Of a stretch of 64,000 nt of DNA, positions 25,148 to 35,757 are shown piece after piece. Every line of letters starts with the position of its first letter. Within the stretch, counting starts at the first letter, position 1. The DNA is from Phenylobacterium kunshanense (GTDB lineage: Bacteria; Pseudomonadota; Alphaproteobacteria; Caulobacterales; Caulobacteraceae). The position numbers and the translations under genes were made by a program. The stretch is from positions 248,001-312,000 of the forward strand of contig NZ_QFYS01000004.1 in NCBI RefSeq assembly GCF_003254525.1, read 5' to 3'. The notes under the pieces are model-generated. The model had not been told where the DNA came from. It saw only the letters and a list, made by a program, of their open reading frames with translations, and did not search any database.

Positions 25148-26092
25148 TTGCAGTATGGAATGAAGGCGCGCGCCGAAGGGCGTACGCTGTTCAGCGCCGC
25201 TTTGGCGGGCGCAGGCATGGGCCTGGGCCTGGGCGCGATCTACCTGGCCGCCGGCATGGGCGGCCACGCGGCCGAATACGCACATGCGCGCCAGATGGCT
25301 GATGCGGCAACGCGCGGCTATGCGGGTTCGCACCTCGAAGCCAACGCGCAAGGCCTGCGCACCGGCCTTGTTCAATACGGCTTCCTGCCCGGCGCGGATG
25401 CGCAGGCGGTGGCTAGCCGTTTCGACGCCGATCGCGGTGCGGCCAAGGCCCGCCAGCGCGCGGATCTCGAATGCCTTACCCAGGCCGTCTACTATGAAGC
25501 CCGCGGCGAGAGCGTCCGCGGCCAGGCCGCCGTGGCGCAGGTCGTGCTGAACCGGGTGAAGCATCCGGCCTTCCCGAAGACGGTCTGCGGCGTGGTGTTC
25601 CAGGGCGCCGGGCGCTCCGGCTGCCAGTTCAGCTTCGCCTGTGACGGCTCGATGCGCCGCCGCCGCGAGCCGGGCGCTTGGGAGGCGGCTCGCGACGTCG
25701 CCACGCGCGCCCTGACCGGCGCCATCCGGGCCGAAGTCGGCGCGGCCACGCACTTCCACACGACGCACGTCTCCCCGATCTGGGCGCCGCACATGGCCCG
25801 CGTGACGCAGGTGGGCCTGCACGTGTTCTACAAGTTCTCGCCGCGCCGGAAGGGCAGCCCGGCCGCGCCGGTGGCCGAGGCGATCACACTGGTGTCGGCG
25901 CCGGCCGCCCAGGTCGGCGACCTGCGGGTCACGCCGGCGCTCGAGGCCGCGGTGGAGGCGTCGTTGGACGTTTCTCCGAACGCCACCCCGGCCCCCAAGC
26001 CCGCGGCGCCGGCGGCCGACGACGCCGCCAGGCCGGCCGCCGTCGAGGCGCGCCTCACATCTCCTCAACCTGTCGCCGCAGGCGGTTCCTGA
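25148..26092 (+). CDS. SleB-type cell wall hydrolase, membrane-anchored
   Basis: A 314-residue protein. An N-terminal hydrophobic segment (LFSAALAGAGMGLGLGAIYLAAG) anchors or exports it. The SleB/Hydrolase_2 domain runs from LECLTQAVYYEARGESVRGQAAVAQVVLNRVKHPAFPKTVCGVVFQG through GCQFSFACDG to ATHFHTTHVSPIW; the YYEA glutamate is the expected catalytic residue. The Ala/Pro-rich tail overlaps the converging SDR gene by 38 bp. The start is TTG 25148 with AGGA upstream, or ATG 25160. A paralogue is at 39056. Confidence 0.87.
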   Translation: MQYGMKARAEGRTLFSAALAGAGMGLGLGAIYLAAGMGGHAAEYAHARQMADAATRGYAGSHLEANAQGLRTGLVQYGFLPGADAQAVASRFDADRGAAKARQRADLECLTQAVYYEARGESVRGQAAVAQVVLNRVKHPAFPKTVCGVVFQGAGRSGCQFSFACDGSMRRRREPGAWEAARDVATRALTGAIRAEVGAATHFHTTHVSPIWAPHMARVTQVGLHVFYKFSPRRKGSPAAPVAEAITLVSAPAAQVGDLRVTPALEAAVEASLDVSPNATPAPKPAAPAADDAARPAAVEARLTSPQPVAAGGS

Positions 26093-26873
26093 CCAGAGCT
26101 GGCGCGAGCCGGTTCAGGAACCCGATCCGCCGCGCCTGGCCGCCCACCAGGTGGTGCAGCCCCTTGCCGTGGACGGATCTCCAGATGGCCTCGGCGACCT
26201 CCTCCACGGGATAGACCGGCACCTTCTGGTGGCGGAGCGAGACGCGCAGGTCCTCGTTGCCTGAGAACCGCGCCTTGTCGAGCAGCGGCGTGTCGATGAA
26301 CCAGGGCAGGATGCAGCGGACGCCCACGCCCACGCGCGCGTACTCGGCCTCCAGCGCCTCGGACAGGCCGCGGACGGCGAACTTCGTGGCCGCGTAGACC
26401 GCCATCCGGGGCGGCGCGACGACCCCCGCCACGGACGCGACATTCACGACCATCGCCCCCGGCGTGGCGCACAGCAGGTCGAACGCGGCCTGGCAGCCGT
26501 TCAGCACGCCCTTCAGATTGACGTCGATCTGAAGGTCCACCTCTTCGGCCGACTGGGCCTCCAGGTAGCCACCCCTGGCAAGGCCGGCGTTGTTCAGCAG
26601 GACATCCAGCCGACCGTCGGTCAGCTTGGCGAAGGCGGCGAGTTCGGCTCTCCACGCGCTGCGGTGGCGCACGTCGAGCCGGTGGGTGGAACCGTTGGCG
26701 GCGCCGATCGCTTCCAGCGCCGCCATGAGCCCCTTGGCGTCGATATCGGCGAAACCCACGAACCAGCCCTCCCGCGAAAAGCGCTTGGCGGTCGCCAGGC
26801 CGATCCCGCTGGCGCCGCCGGTGATGAAGATCGTGCGTCGGCCGTCCGCCCGCGCCCTTCCGCTTGCCGCCAT
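26055..26873 (-). CDS. short-chain dehydrogenase/reductase
   Basis: A 272-residue classical SDR. The nucleotide-binding TGGASGIGLATA is near residue 18, followed by NNAGLARGG, the catalytic serine in NVASVAGVV, and YAATK with Tyr and Lys. ILPWFIDTPLL follows the active site. ADIDAKGL after the second strand carries an Asp, favouring NAD(H). The C-terminus (RIGFLNRLAPALVRNRLRRQ) is basic and may associate with membrane. Substrate unknown. Confidence 0.9.
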   Translation of the reverse strand: MAASGRARADGRRTIFITGGASGIGLATAKRFSREGWFVGFADIDAKGLMAALEAIGAANGSTHRLDVRHRSAWRAELAAFAKLTDGRLDVLLNNAGLARGGYLEAQSAEEVDLQIDVNLKGVLNGCQAAFDLLCATPGAMVVNVASVAGVVAPPRMAVYAATKFAVRGLSEALEAEYARVGVGVRCILPWFIDTPLLDKARFSGNEDLRVSLRHQKVPVYPVEEVAEAIWRSVHGKGLHHLVGGQARRIGFLNRLAPALVRNRLRRQVEEM

Positions 26874-26935
26874 CGGTGAGTCCCCCTGAAGGTTGGCGAG
26901 GCTACATCGGCACGGCGCATGTGAGGAGGAATCCG

Positions 26936-27481
26936 ATGGCGGTCGACGCCCGAGAACAGCTTTCCAGAGACCTGCTCGGATGCCCGTGGGACGATCTGAC
27001 CGACGTCCAGCGGAGCGTGATCAACCTCATCGCCACCGAGGCGCCCACGGGCATCAGTGAAAAGCTGAAGATCGATGACCGCAAGCCCGGCGAGAAGCTG
27101 GCCGACAGGGTGGCCTCAGTGGGCGGATCGTGGGGGTTCATCCTCGGCTTTGCGGCGGCGCTGGTCGTGTGGATGGGGTGGAACGTCGCGACCCGTGGTG
27201 TCGGCCTGGCCTTCGATCCCTATCCCTTCATCTTCCTGAACCTGATGCTGTCGACCCTGGCGGCGGTGCAGGCGCCGATCATCATGATGAGCCAGAACCG
27301 CGCGGCGAAGCGGGACCGCGAGGCGGCCGAGCACGACTATGTCGTCAACTTGCGGGCCGAGCTGGAGATCATGCACCTGCACGACAAGGTGGACGCCCTG
27401 CGCCAGCGCGAGCTGCTGGGGATCATCAAGCGCCAGAACGAGAGCCTGCGGATCCTGCGGGCGCAGGGGATCAGCGACTAA
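26936..27481 (+). CDS. DUF1003 membrane protein
   Basis: A 181-residue protein. Two transmembrane segments (GSWGFILGFAAALVVWMGWNV and PFIFLNLMLSTLAAVQAPIIMMSQNR) are followed by a charged cytoplasmic helix (KRDREAAEHDYVVNLRAELEIMHLHDKVDALRQRE), the exact layout of DUF1003 proteins. GAGGAGGA ahead of the ATG at 26936 fixes the start. Function of the family is not established. The stop overlaps the end of the converging GlxA-type gene by three bases. Confidence 0.9.
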   Translation: MAVDAREQLSRDLLGCPWDDLTDVQRSVINLIATEAPTGISEKLKIDDRKPGEKLADRVASVGGSWGFILGFAAALVVWMGWNVATRGVGLAFDPYPFIFLNLMLSTLAAVQAPIIMMSQNRAAKRDREAAEHDYVVNLRAELEIMHLHDKVDALRQRELLGIIKRQNESLRILRAQGISD

Positions 27482-28413
27482 TGTCTCGCGGCCCGCCGCA
27501 GGGCCTGCGCCGGCTGGCCGAAAGCACGCAGGAAGGCGCGGCGCATCCGTTCCGGATCGCCAAATCCCGTGGCTTCGGCGACCCGGTCGATGGGATCGTG
27601 GCCCGTCTCCACGGCAGTACGCGCCGCCTCCAGGCGCAGGCGCTCGACCGCCTTGGCCGGTGTCGTGCCAGTCTCGGCGGTGAAGGCGCGGGCGAAATTG
27701 CGGGGGCTCATGGCCGCCTGCTCGGCCAGGCGCTCCACCGGCAGCGGCTCGCTGAGGTGGTCGCGGATCCAGTCCATCAAGTCTGAGAAGCGCCCGGTGC
27801 GACCGCCCAGCTCGACCAGCGCCGAGAACTGCGACTGGCCGCCCGGCCGGCGTTGATGGACCACGAGCTGCTGTGCGGTGCTACGCGCCACTCCCGTCCC
27901 GAGATCCTCCTCGATGAGCGCCAGCGACAGGTCGATCCCCGCCGTGATGCCGCCCGAGGTCCAGACGTCGCCGTCGCGGATGAAGATGCGGTCGGCGTCC
28001 AGCTTCACCTTCGGATATCGGCGGGCGAAGTCGTCGGTGCGGCTCCAGTGGGTGGTGGCGCGGCGACCGTCCAGCAGGCCGGCCTCAGCCAGCACATAGG
28101 CGCCCGAGCAGACGCTCGCCGGGCGCCGGACCTCCACGTGACGGATCCAGCGGATGATCTCGCGCAGCTCGTCGAGCGACCGGGTCCCGTCGCCACCGGA
28201 GATCAGGATCGTGTCGAACGGTCCGTCCGACAGCGGTTCGGCCGCCATGCGGGCCCCGGACGAGCTGGCGACGTCGCCGCCTCCGGGCGCCAGGACCGAG
28301 ATCGCGTAGGCGCCGGGCCGATGGCGCTCGGCGATCTCGAAGGCCGAGAGCGGGCCTGCCGCGTCCAGGAGCTGGAAGCCCGGGAAGATCACGACCGCGA
28401 TGCGGCGTGTCAT
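27478..28413 (-). CDS. GlxA-family AraC-type transcriptional regulator
   Basis: A 311-residue protein. The N-terminal DJ-1/PfpI-like domain (RRIAVVIFPGFQLLDAAGPLSAFE, ASVCSGAYVLAEAGLL, SGGITAGIDLSLALIE) is fused to a C-terminal AraC double helix-turn-helix (LAEQAAMSPRNFARAFTAETGTTPAKAVERLRLEAARTAVETG, then IDRVAEATGFGDPERMRRAFLRAFGQPA). It diverges from a stand-alone DJ-1/PfpI protein, which may be its target. Ligand unknown. Confidence 0.92.
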   Translation of the reverse strand: MTRRIAVVIFPGFQLLDAAGPLSAFEIAERHRPGAYAISVLAPGGGDVASSSGARMAAEPLSDGPFDTILISGGDGTRSLDELREIIRWIRHVEVRRPASVCSGAYVLAEAGLLDGRRATTHWSRTDDFARRYPKVKLDADRIFIRDGDVWTSGGITAGIDLSLALIEEDLGTGVARSTAQQLVVHQRRPGGQSQFSALVELGGRTGRFSDLMDWIRDHLSEPLPVERLAEQAAMSPRNFARAFTAETGTTPAKAVERLRLEAARTAVETGHDPIDRVAEATGFGDPERMRRAFLRAFGQPAQALRRAARH

Positions 28414-28494
28414 GGCAGATTCCGTGGGAACAATGTCATTTCGGCCAAACCATGCCGCGCCTACGATCTCCACGTCAACCGCACGGAGGCGCCC

Positions 28495-29181
28495 ATGGCC
28501 CGCACCCAGATCGTCATCGCCCTCTATCCGGGCGTCACGCACCTCGATTTCACCGGGCCGCATCAGGTGCTGACCCGCACGCCGGACGCGGACCTGACCG
28601 TGGCCTCGGTCGGCGGGAGGGACATCGAGGCCGAGGGGCTCACCTTCACGAAGCTGGCCGACCTTTCGAAGATCGAGCGTTGCGACGTGCTCATCGTGCC
28701 GGGCGGGTTCGGAACCGCTGACGCCATGCTGGACGAGGCGTTCATGCGCGACATCCGGCGGCTGGGCGCCGGTGCGAAGTACCTCACCTCCGTCTGCACG
28801 GGCTCGCTGATCCTGGGCGCGGCCGGCTTCCTCAAGGGCAAGCGCGCGGCCTGTCACTGGGCCTGGCGGCCGCTGCTGGAGCCCTTCGGCGCCACCGTGA
28901 GCGAGGAGCGCGTCTGCCGGGACGGCAATCTCATCACCGGGGGTGGCGTCACCGCCGGGATCGACTTCGCGCTGGTGCTGCTGGCCGAGCTGGCCGGCGA
29001 GGACTACGCCCAGTCGATCCAGCTTGGCCTCGAATACGCGCCCGACCCGCCCTTCAACGCCGGCCGTCCCGAGCTGGCGAGGCCTGAGATCCTGGCCGAG
29101 GTGAAGGCGCGCATGGCCGCCCTGGCCGACACCCGCTTCGCCGCCGCGACCGAGGCGGCCAGCCGGATGGAGCCGGCCTGA
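28495..29181 (+). CDS. DJ-1/PfpI-family protein
   Basis: A 228-residue single-domain protein: QIVIALYPGVTHLDFTGPHQVL, VLIVPGGFGTADAML, and the nucleophile elbow SVCTGSLILGAAGFL with the reactive cysteine, then GGGVTAGIDFALVLLAEL. This is the isonitrile hydratase/GlxA N-terminal branch. GGAGG precedes the ATG. It is divergent from the GlxA-type regulator, with 81 bp between for shared control. A hydratase, chaperone or glyoxalase-like activity are alternatives. Confidence 0.87.
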   Translation: MARTQIVIALYPGVTHLDFTGPHQVLTRTPDADLTVASVGGRDIEAEGLTFTKLADLSKIERCDVLIVPGGFGTADAMLDEAFMRDIRRLGAGAKYLTSVCTGSLILGAAGFLKGKRAACHWAWRPLLEPFGATVSEERVCRDGNLITGGGVTAGIDFALVLLAELAGEDYAQSIQLGLEYAPDPPFNAGRPELARPEILAEVKARMAALADTRFAAATEAASRMEPA

Positions 29182-29184
29182 GCC

Positions 29185-29712
29185 CTACTTCCGAGGGGCG
29201 TAGGCGATCATCTGGATCTCGACGACCCCGTCGTCCGCCAGCAGGCCCGTCGTGCCGACCGCCGTCCAGGCGGGGTGCGGCGGGCCCATGAACTCGTCCT
29301 TCACGGCGCTGAGGGCGGCGAACTGCTCGTCGCGCGTGCCCTTGAAGCCTGGACCGTCCCAGACGTGGAAGGTGTTGACCATCACCACGTCCGCGAAGGT
29401 CAGGCCGTGGGCCTTGAGGTTGGCCTCGATGGCCTTGAAGGCGCGGCGCGCGTAGCCCTTGAAGGCCTCCGGACCGCGGTCGGCCGCGCCGTTGGGGCCG
29501 GCGACCACGCCAGAGATGTAGACGAAGTCGCCGGCGCGCCGGGAGGGCGCGTACCTGTAGTCGTCATAGGCGCGCTGGAAACCCGGAACCGGAATGACCA
29601 CCTCGCCGCCCGGCGCCGGAATCCGCTTGGGGTAGTCCGTGGGGGCGGGCGACTGGGCCTGGGCGGCGGCCGGGGTGAGCAGGGCGATGGCGAGGGCGGC
29701 GAGCTTGAACAT
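29185..29712 (-). CDS. exported RidA/YjgF-family protein
   Basis: A 175-residue protein. A signal peptide (MFKLAALAIALLTPAAAQA) precedes the RidA domain: APSRRAGDFVYISGVVAGPNG, a central ALKAHGLTF-like segment (EANLKAHGLTFADVVMVNTFHVW), and PAWTAVGTTGLLADDGVVEIQMIAYAP at the end. RidA proteins usually act in the cytosol on enamine/imine intermediates, so a signal peptide is unusual. Whether the deaminase arginine is retained needs an alignment. Confidence 0.82.
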   Translation of the reverse strand: MFKLAALAIALLTPAAAQAQSPAPTDYPKRIPAPGGEVVIPVPGFQRAYDDYRYAPSRRAGDFVYISGVVAGPNGAADRGPEAFKGYARRAFKAIEANLKAHGLTFADVVMVNTFHVWDGPGFKGTRDEQFAALSAVKDEFMGPPHPAWTAVGTTGLLADDGVVEIQMIAYAPRK

Positions 29713-29805
29713 GCCTGCCCCTTACGCGCCGATCGAAGGCGCCGCAAAATGAAGCCTCGGCAATGCGACGAAGGCCGACCCGGGAGCGACCAACGCAGGT
29801 TCGGG

Positions 29806-30660
29806 CTATGCCGTGACCGCGTCCAGCCCGATGTCGACCACCCGCGCCGAATGGGTGAGGGCGCCAATGCTGATCACGTCCACGCCGGTCTCGGCGATCT
29901 CCCGGACCGTCTCCAGCGACACGCCGCCCGAGGCTTCGAGCGTCACCCGGCCATTCACCAGCGTCACCGCTTCGCGCATGTCCTCCAGGCCGAAGTTATC
30001 GAGCATGATGACGTCGGGATCGTGGGCCAGCGCTTCGCGGAGCTGCAGCAGGCTGTCGACCTCGACCTCCACTTTCACCAGATGGCCGGCGTAGGCCTTC
30101 GCCCGGCGCACCGCCTCGCCGACCGAGCCGCAGGCGGCCACGTGGTTGTCCTTGATGAGGATGGCGTCGTCGAGGCCGAAGCGATGGTTCACGCCACCGC
30201 CGCAGCGCACGGCGTACTTCTCCAGCGCGCGCAGGCCCGGCGTGGTCTTGCGCGTGTCGGTGATCTTGGCGCGGGTCCCGGAGATGGCGTCGACGAAGTC
30301 CTGGGTCAGAGTCGCCACGCCGCACAGGCGCCCCAGGATGTTCAGCGCGGTGCGCTCGGCGGCGAGGATGGCGCGGGCGTTGCCGCTGACGCGGGCGAGG
30401 GCGGTGCCGGCGGGGACGGCCTGGCCGTCGGCCGATAGCGGCTCGACGGTGGCGGTGGGATCGAGCTCGGCAAGGGTCAGACGGATGACCGACAGGCCCG
30501 CCACCACGCCGCCGCGCCGGCAGACGAAGTCGGCGGTCAGCGTCGCGTCGGCCGGCACGCAGGCCCGGGCGGTGATGTCGCCCGCGCGGCCGAGGTCTTC
30601 GGCGAGCGCCGCCCGGATCACCGGGGAGAGCAGGAGGTCGGGAAGGGGCTCGATCGTCAT
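29806..30660 (-). CDS. nadC: nicotinate-nucleotide pyrophosphorylase (quinolinate phosphoribosyltransferase)
   Basis: A 284-residue enzyme converting quinolinate and PRPP to nicotinate mononucleotide, the third step of de novo NAD synthesis. Family blocks: ALAEDLGRAGDITARACVP, AERTALNILGRLCGVAT, TRKTTPGLRALEKYAVRCGGGVNHR (PRPP/quinolinate site), and KVEVEVDSLLQLREAL then MLDNFGLEDMREAV. Last gene of the nadA-nadB-nadC operon, 58 bp after nadB. Confidence 0.95.
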   Translation of the reverse strand: MTIEPLPDLLLSPVIRAALAEDLGRAGDITARACVPADATLTADFVCRRGGVVAGLSVIRLTLAELDPTATVEPLSADGQAVPAGTALARVSGNARAILAAERTALNILGRLCGVATLTQDFVDAISGTRAKITDTRKTTPGLRALEKYAVRCGGGVNHRFGLDDAILIKDNHVAACGSVGEAVRRAKAYAGHLVKVEVEVDSLLQLREALAHDPDVIMLDNFGLEDMREAVTLVNGRVTLEASGGVSLETVREIAETGVDVISIGALTHSARVVDIGLDAVTA

Positions 30661-30718
30661 GGGGTCTCCACGGCCGCCAGAGTGATGCGCCGGCCGGACG
30701 GCTGGATCAAGGTGATGC

Positions 30719-32227
30719 TCAGGCGGCCTTGCAGGCGGCGCTCTGCGGCAGGGTGACGAAGGTGCGCTCTGGCGCAGCCGCAGTCGGGAAGTCGGACCGG
30801 AAGTGGCCGCCCCGGCTCTCGCGCCGCGCCAGGGCGCTCGCGGCGACGAGACGGGCGGCCACGAGGGCGGGAACCTCCCCGTGCACGGCGCGCAGGGCGT
30901 CGATGTGCGTCAGCAGGCGGCCGAGGCCGACGCCGTCGCGCACCACCCCAGCATCCTGGCTCATCGCCGTCCGCAGGCTGGCCAGGGCCTCGGCCGGCAG
31001 TTCGGGCGCGGCTTGGGCGCGGAGCAATGGCGCGACGCCGGGCGTCTCGTCGCGGGCGGCCTGGCCGGCGCGCGCGCCGAACACCGCAGCTTCCAATAGC
31101 GAGTTGGACGCCAGACGGTTGGCCCCATGCACGCCCGTCGAGGCGCATTCGCCGGCGGCGTAGAGGCCGGGCAGGTTGGTTCGCCCCTCATCGTCCGTGG
31201 CTATGCCGCCCATGTGGTAGTGGCAGGCCGGCGCCACGGGGATCGGCTGGACGCGCGGGTCGACGCCACCGCCCAGGCAGGCCGCGAAGACCGCGGGAAA
31301 CTCTTCGGGGAAATGCGCGCCGACCGCCTCGCGAGCGTCGAGGAAGGCGCCGCGGCCGGCCTCGCGCTCGGCATGGATCGCCCGGGCCACGACGTCGCGC
31401 GGCGCCAGCTCGGCGTCGGGGTGGTAGCGGGCCATGAACGGCCGCCCGTCAACGCCGACCAGCTTCGCCCCTTCGCCGCGCAGGGCTTCGGTGGCCAGCG
31501 GCGCGGGGTCGCGGCCGATGTCGATGGCCGTGGGGTGGAACTGCACGAACTCGGGGTCGGCGATGGTCGCGCCCGCCAGGGCGGCCAGGCCCAGGCCGTC
31601 GCCGGTTAGCTCGGCCGGGGTGGTTGTGACGGCATAGAGGCCGCCGATGCCGCCGGTGGCGAGGATCACCGCATTGGCCAGGATCTCCACCGGCTGCCCG
31701 TCGATCCGGGCCACCACGCCGCGCACGCGGCCCGTGGCGTCCTGGATCAGGCCCGCTAGCTTCGCGCCCGTCCGGACCTGAACGTGCGGGGCGGAGAGGG
31801 TGGCGACGACGACCGCGTCCATGATGGCCCGGCCGGCCTGGTCGCCCTTCACGCGGGCGACGCGTGCCCGGCTGTGGGCGGCTTCCAGGCTCTGGGCGAA
31901 GCCGCCGTCCGGCGTCCGGTCGAAGGGCGCGCCGAGGTCGGCCAGCCGACGCACCGCGGCGGGGCCCTCCTCGGCCAGCAGCCCGGCGACCTCGGGGACG
32001 ACCAGGCCCGCGCCGGCGGTCACCGTGTCGGCGGCGTGCAGGGCAGGGGCGTCGTCGGCCGACAGCGCGGCCGCCACCCCGCCTTGGGCCCAGGCCGATG
32101 AGCACCCGAAGCTGAGCGGGGCCCCTGTCAGGACGAGAACCTTGGCGGGCGCGGCGGCCAGGGCGGCGGTAAGGCCCGCCAGCCCCGCGCCGACCACCAC
32201 CACGCCATCGTGGCGGATGCGCTCCAT
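30719..32227 (-). CDS. nadB: L-aspartate oxidase
   Basis: A 502-residue flavoprotein of the fumarate reductase/succinate dehydrogenase family. It has the FAD-binding VVVGAGLAGLTAALA near residue 12, SSAWAQGGVAAAL, VILATGGIGGLYAVTTTP, EFVQFHPTAI, and CHYHMGGIATDDEGRTNLPGLYAAGECASTGVHGANRLASNSLLE with the active-site residues. It oxidises aspartate to iminoaspartate, which NadA condenses with dihydroxyacetone phosphate. Its ATG shares one base with the nadA stop (TGATG). Confidence 0.96.
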   Translation of the reverse strand: MERIRHDGVVVVGAGLAGLTAALAAAPAKVLVLTGAPLSFGCSSAWAQGGVAAALSADDAPALHAADTVTAGAGLVVPEVAGLLAEEGPAAVRRLADLGAPFDRTPDGGFAQSLEAAHSRARVARVKGDQAGRAIMDAVVVATLSAPHVQVRTGAKLAGLIQDATGRVRGVVARIDGQPVEILANAVILATGGIGGLYAVTTTPAELTGDGLGLAALAGATIADPEFVQFHPTAIDIGRDPAPLATEALRGEGAKLVGVDGRPFMARYHPDAELAPRDVVARAIHAEREAGRGAFLDAREAVGAHFPEEFPAVFAACLGGGVDPRVQPIPVAPACHYHMGGIATDDEGRTNLPGLYAAGECASTGVHGANRLASNSLLEAAVFGARAGQAARDETPGVAPLLRAQAAPELPAEALASLRTAMSQDAGVVRDGVGLGRLLTHIDALRAVHGEVPALVAARLVAASALARRESRGGHFRSDFPTAAAPERTFVTLPQSAACKAA

Positions 32228-33312
32228 CAGATCAGTTCCACGTCCACGTGGTGGCGGGCCTTCACGAGGTCGTAGCGGGCCGGCTGGGCCGGCGGCGGCA
32301 GGTCGACCATCCGCTGGACCGCCAGCCGTGCGCGATCAGCGATCGCCGGATCCACGGTGACTTCGTAGCGCTCGTGCAGCAGGGCCTCGTAGATGTTCTC
32401 GAGGCTGATCATCTTCATGTGCGGGCACAGGTTGCAGGGGCGCACGAACTCGGTGCCCACCGCATCGGCGGCCACGTTGTCGGCCATCGAGCACTCGGTG
32501 ATCAGCACGACGCGCTTCGGCTTCCGCTGCAGCACGTAGTCGTTCATCGCCGCGGTCGAGCCGGCGAAATCCGAGACCTCCAGCACCTCGGCCGGGCACT
32601 CCGGGTGCGCGAGCACCTCGGCGTCCGGATAGGCGGCCTTGATCTCCAGGATGTCGGCGGCCGTGAAGCGCTCGTGCACCTCGCAGCGGCCCTTCCAGGC
32701 GATGATGCCGATATCGGTCTGGCGGGCGACGTTGCGGGCCAGGAACTCGTCCGGGATCAGGATCACCCGGTCGACGCCCCATTGGCGCGCGGCTTCCTCC
32801 ACCACCTGCACGGCGTTGGCGCTGGTGCAGCAGATGTCGGTCTCGGCCTTCACGTCCGCTGTGGTGTTCACATAGGTGACCACCGGCAGGCCGGGGTAGC
32901 GCTGCTTGATCAGGCGCACGTCCGCGCCCGTGATCGAGCTGGCCAGCGAGCAACCCGCGCGCAGGTCCGGGATCAGGACGCGCTTTTCGGGGCTCAGGAT
33001 CTTGGAGGTCTCGGCCATGAAGTGCACGCCGGCCTGGACGATGATCTTCGCGTCCGAGCGGGCGGCCTCCTTGGCCAGGCCCAGGCTGTCGCCCACGTAG
33101 TCGCCGACCCCGTGGAAGATCTCGGGCGTCATGTAGTTGTGGGCGAGGATGACGGCGTCCTTCTCGCGCTTCAGCCGGTTGATCTCGGCGATGAGCGGAG
33201 CGTGGAGACGCCACTCCATGGGCGTGACGTGGCGCTTCACCTTCTCCCACATGGGAGAGGTCTGAGCTTCGATCTCAGGGGTGAACGCGAACTGGAAACC
33301 GTCGGCGGCCAT
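32227..33312 (-). CDS. nadA: quinolinate synthase NadA
   Basis: A 361-residue [4Fe-4S] enzyme making quinolinate. Conserved blocks are [24 protein letters not shown] and [21 protein letters not shown]. The expected cluster-ligand cysteines are in [18 protein letters not shown] and [17 protein letters not shown] 6 bases before ATG 33312 decides the start; the longer frame upstream is not coding. First gene of the operon, behind two operator-like palindromes. Confidence 0.96.
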   Translation of the reverse strand: MAADGFQFAFTPEIEAQTSPMWEKVKRHVTPMEWRLHAPLIAEINRLKREKDAVILAHNYMTPEIFHGVGDYVGDSLGLAKEAARSDAKIIVQAGVHFMAETSKILSPEKRVLIPDLRAGCSLASSITGADVRLIKQRYPGLPVVTYVNTTADVKAETDICCTSANAVQVVEEAARQWGVDRVILIPDEFLARNVARQTDIGIIAWKGRCEVHERFTAADILEIKAAYPDAEVLAHPECPAEVLEVSDFAGSTAAMNDYVLQRKPKRVVLITECSMADNVAADAVGTEFVRPCNLCPHMKMISLENIYEALLHERYEVTVDPAIADRARLAVQRMVDLPPPAQPARYDLVKARHHVDVELI

Positions 33313-33324
33313 GGAACCCTCCTT

Positions 33325-33341
33325 ATGCTCAAAGTGAGCAT
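33325..33341. promoter_or_regulatory. operator-like palindrome 1 upstream of nadA
   Basis: ATGCTCA-AAG-TGAGCAT: perfect 7-bp arms around three bases, placed directly upstream of the nadA ribosome binding site, where a bound repressor would block transcription. It shares the TGCTC/GAGCA arms with the second palindrome at 33392. Confidence 0.65.
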
Positions 33342-33391
33342 TTCTCAGGCCTATAAAAACGCGCCAGGGCGACCCGGGCGCCTCAGGCTTT

Positions 33392-33406
33392 TGCTCAATT
33401 CGAGCA
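33392..33406. promoter_or_regulatory. operator-like palindrome 2 upstream of nadA
   Basis: TGCTC-AATTC-GAGCA, with the same arms as palindrome 1 and a centre-to-centre distance of 66 bp, near a whole number of helical turns. A dedicated NAD-synthesis repressor (NadQ- or NrtR-like) is the likely ligand, but I cannot confirm the motif. Confidence 0.6.
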
Positions 33407-33685
33407 TAACCTGCCAGACACATATAGCGCTGATGTCGGCGCGCGCAAGGGTGATTCCGTGACGGCCGTGGATCGGATGACCCCGGGGCAGGGGGTGCGG
33501 TGCGACCGCCAGACGCTCAGCGAACTGCGATGCAGTATCGAAGTTCGTCGAAAATATATCTTCGATGCGGTGTGAATAGTTAGCTGCGCAACTCTAGCGA
33601 TAACTGGGCGACGTTGTGCTGCATAATTCTCGGTTAACTGTTGTAGATGCTCGCTTGAATGAGATTCGCAATATTCGGATAGATC

Positions 33686-35713
<2,028 letters not shown>

Positions 35714-35757
35714 AATCGTCGGCTGAAATGGGCGGCCGCGGAGGCTAGGCTTGGTCC

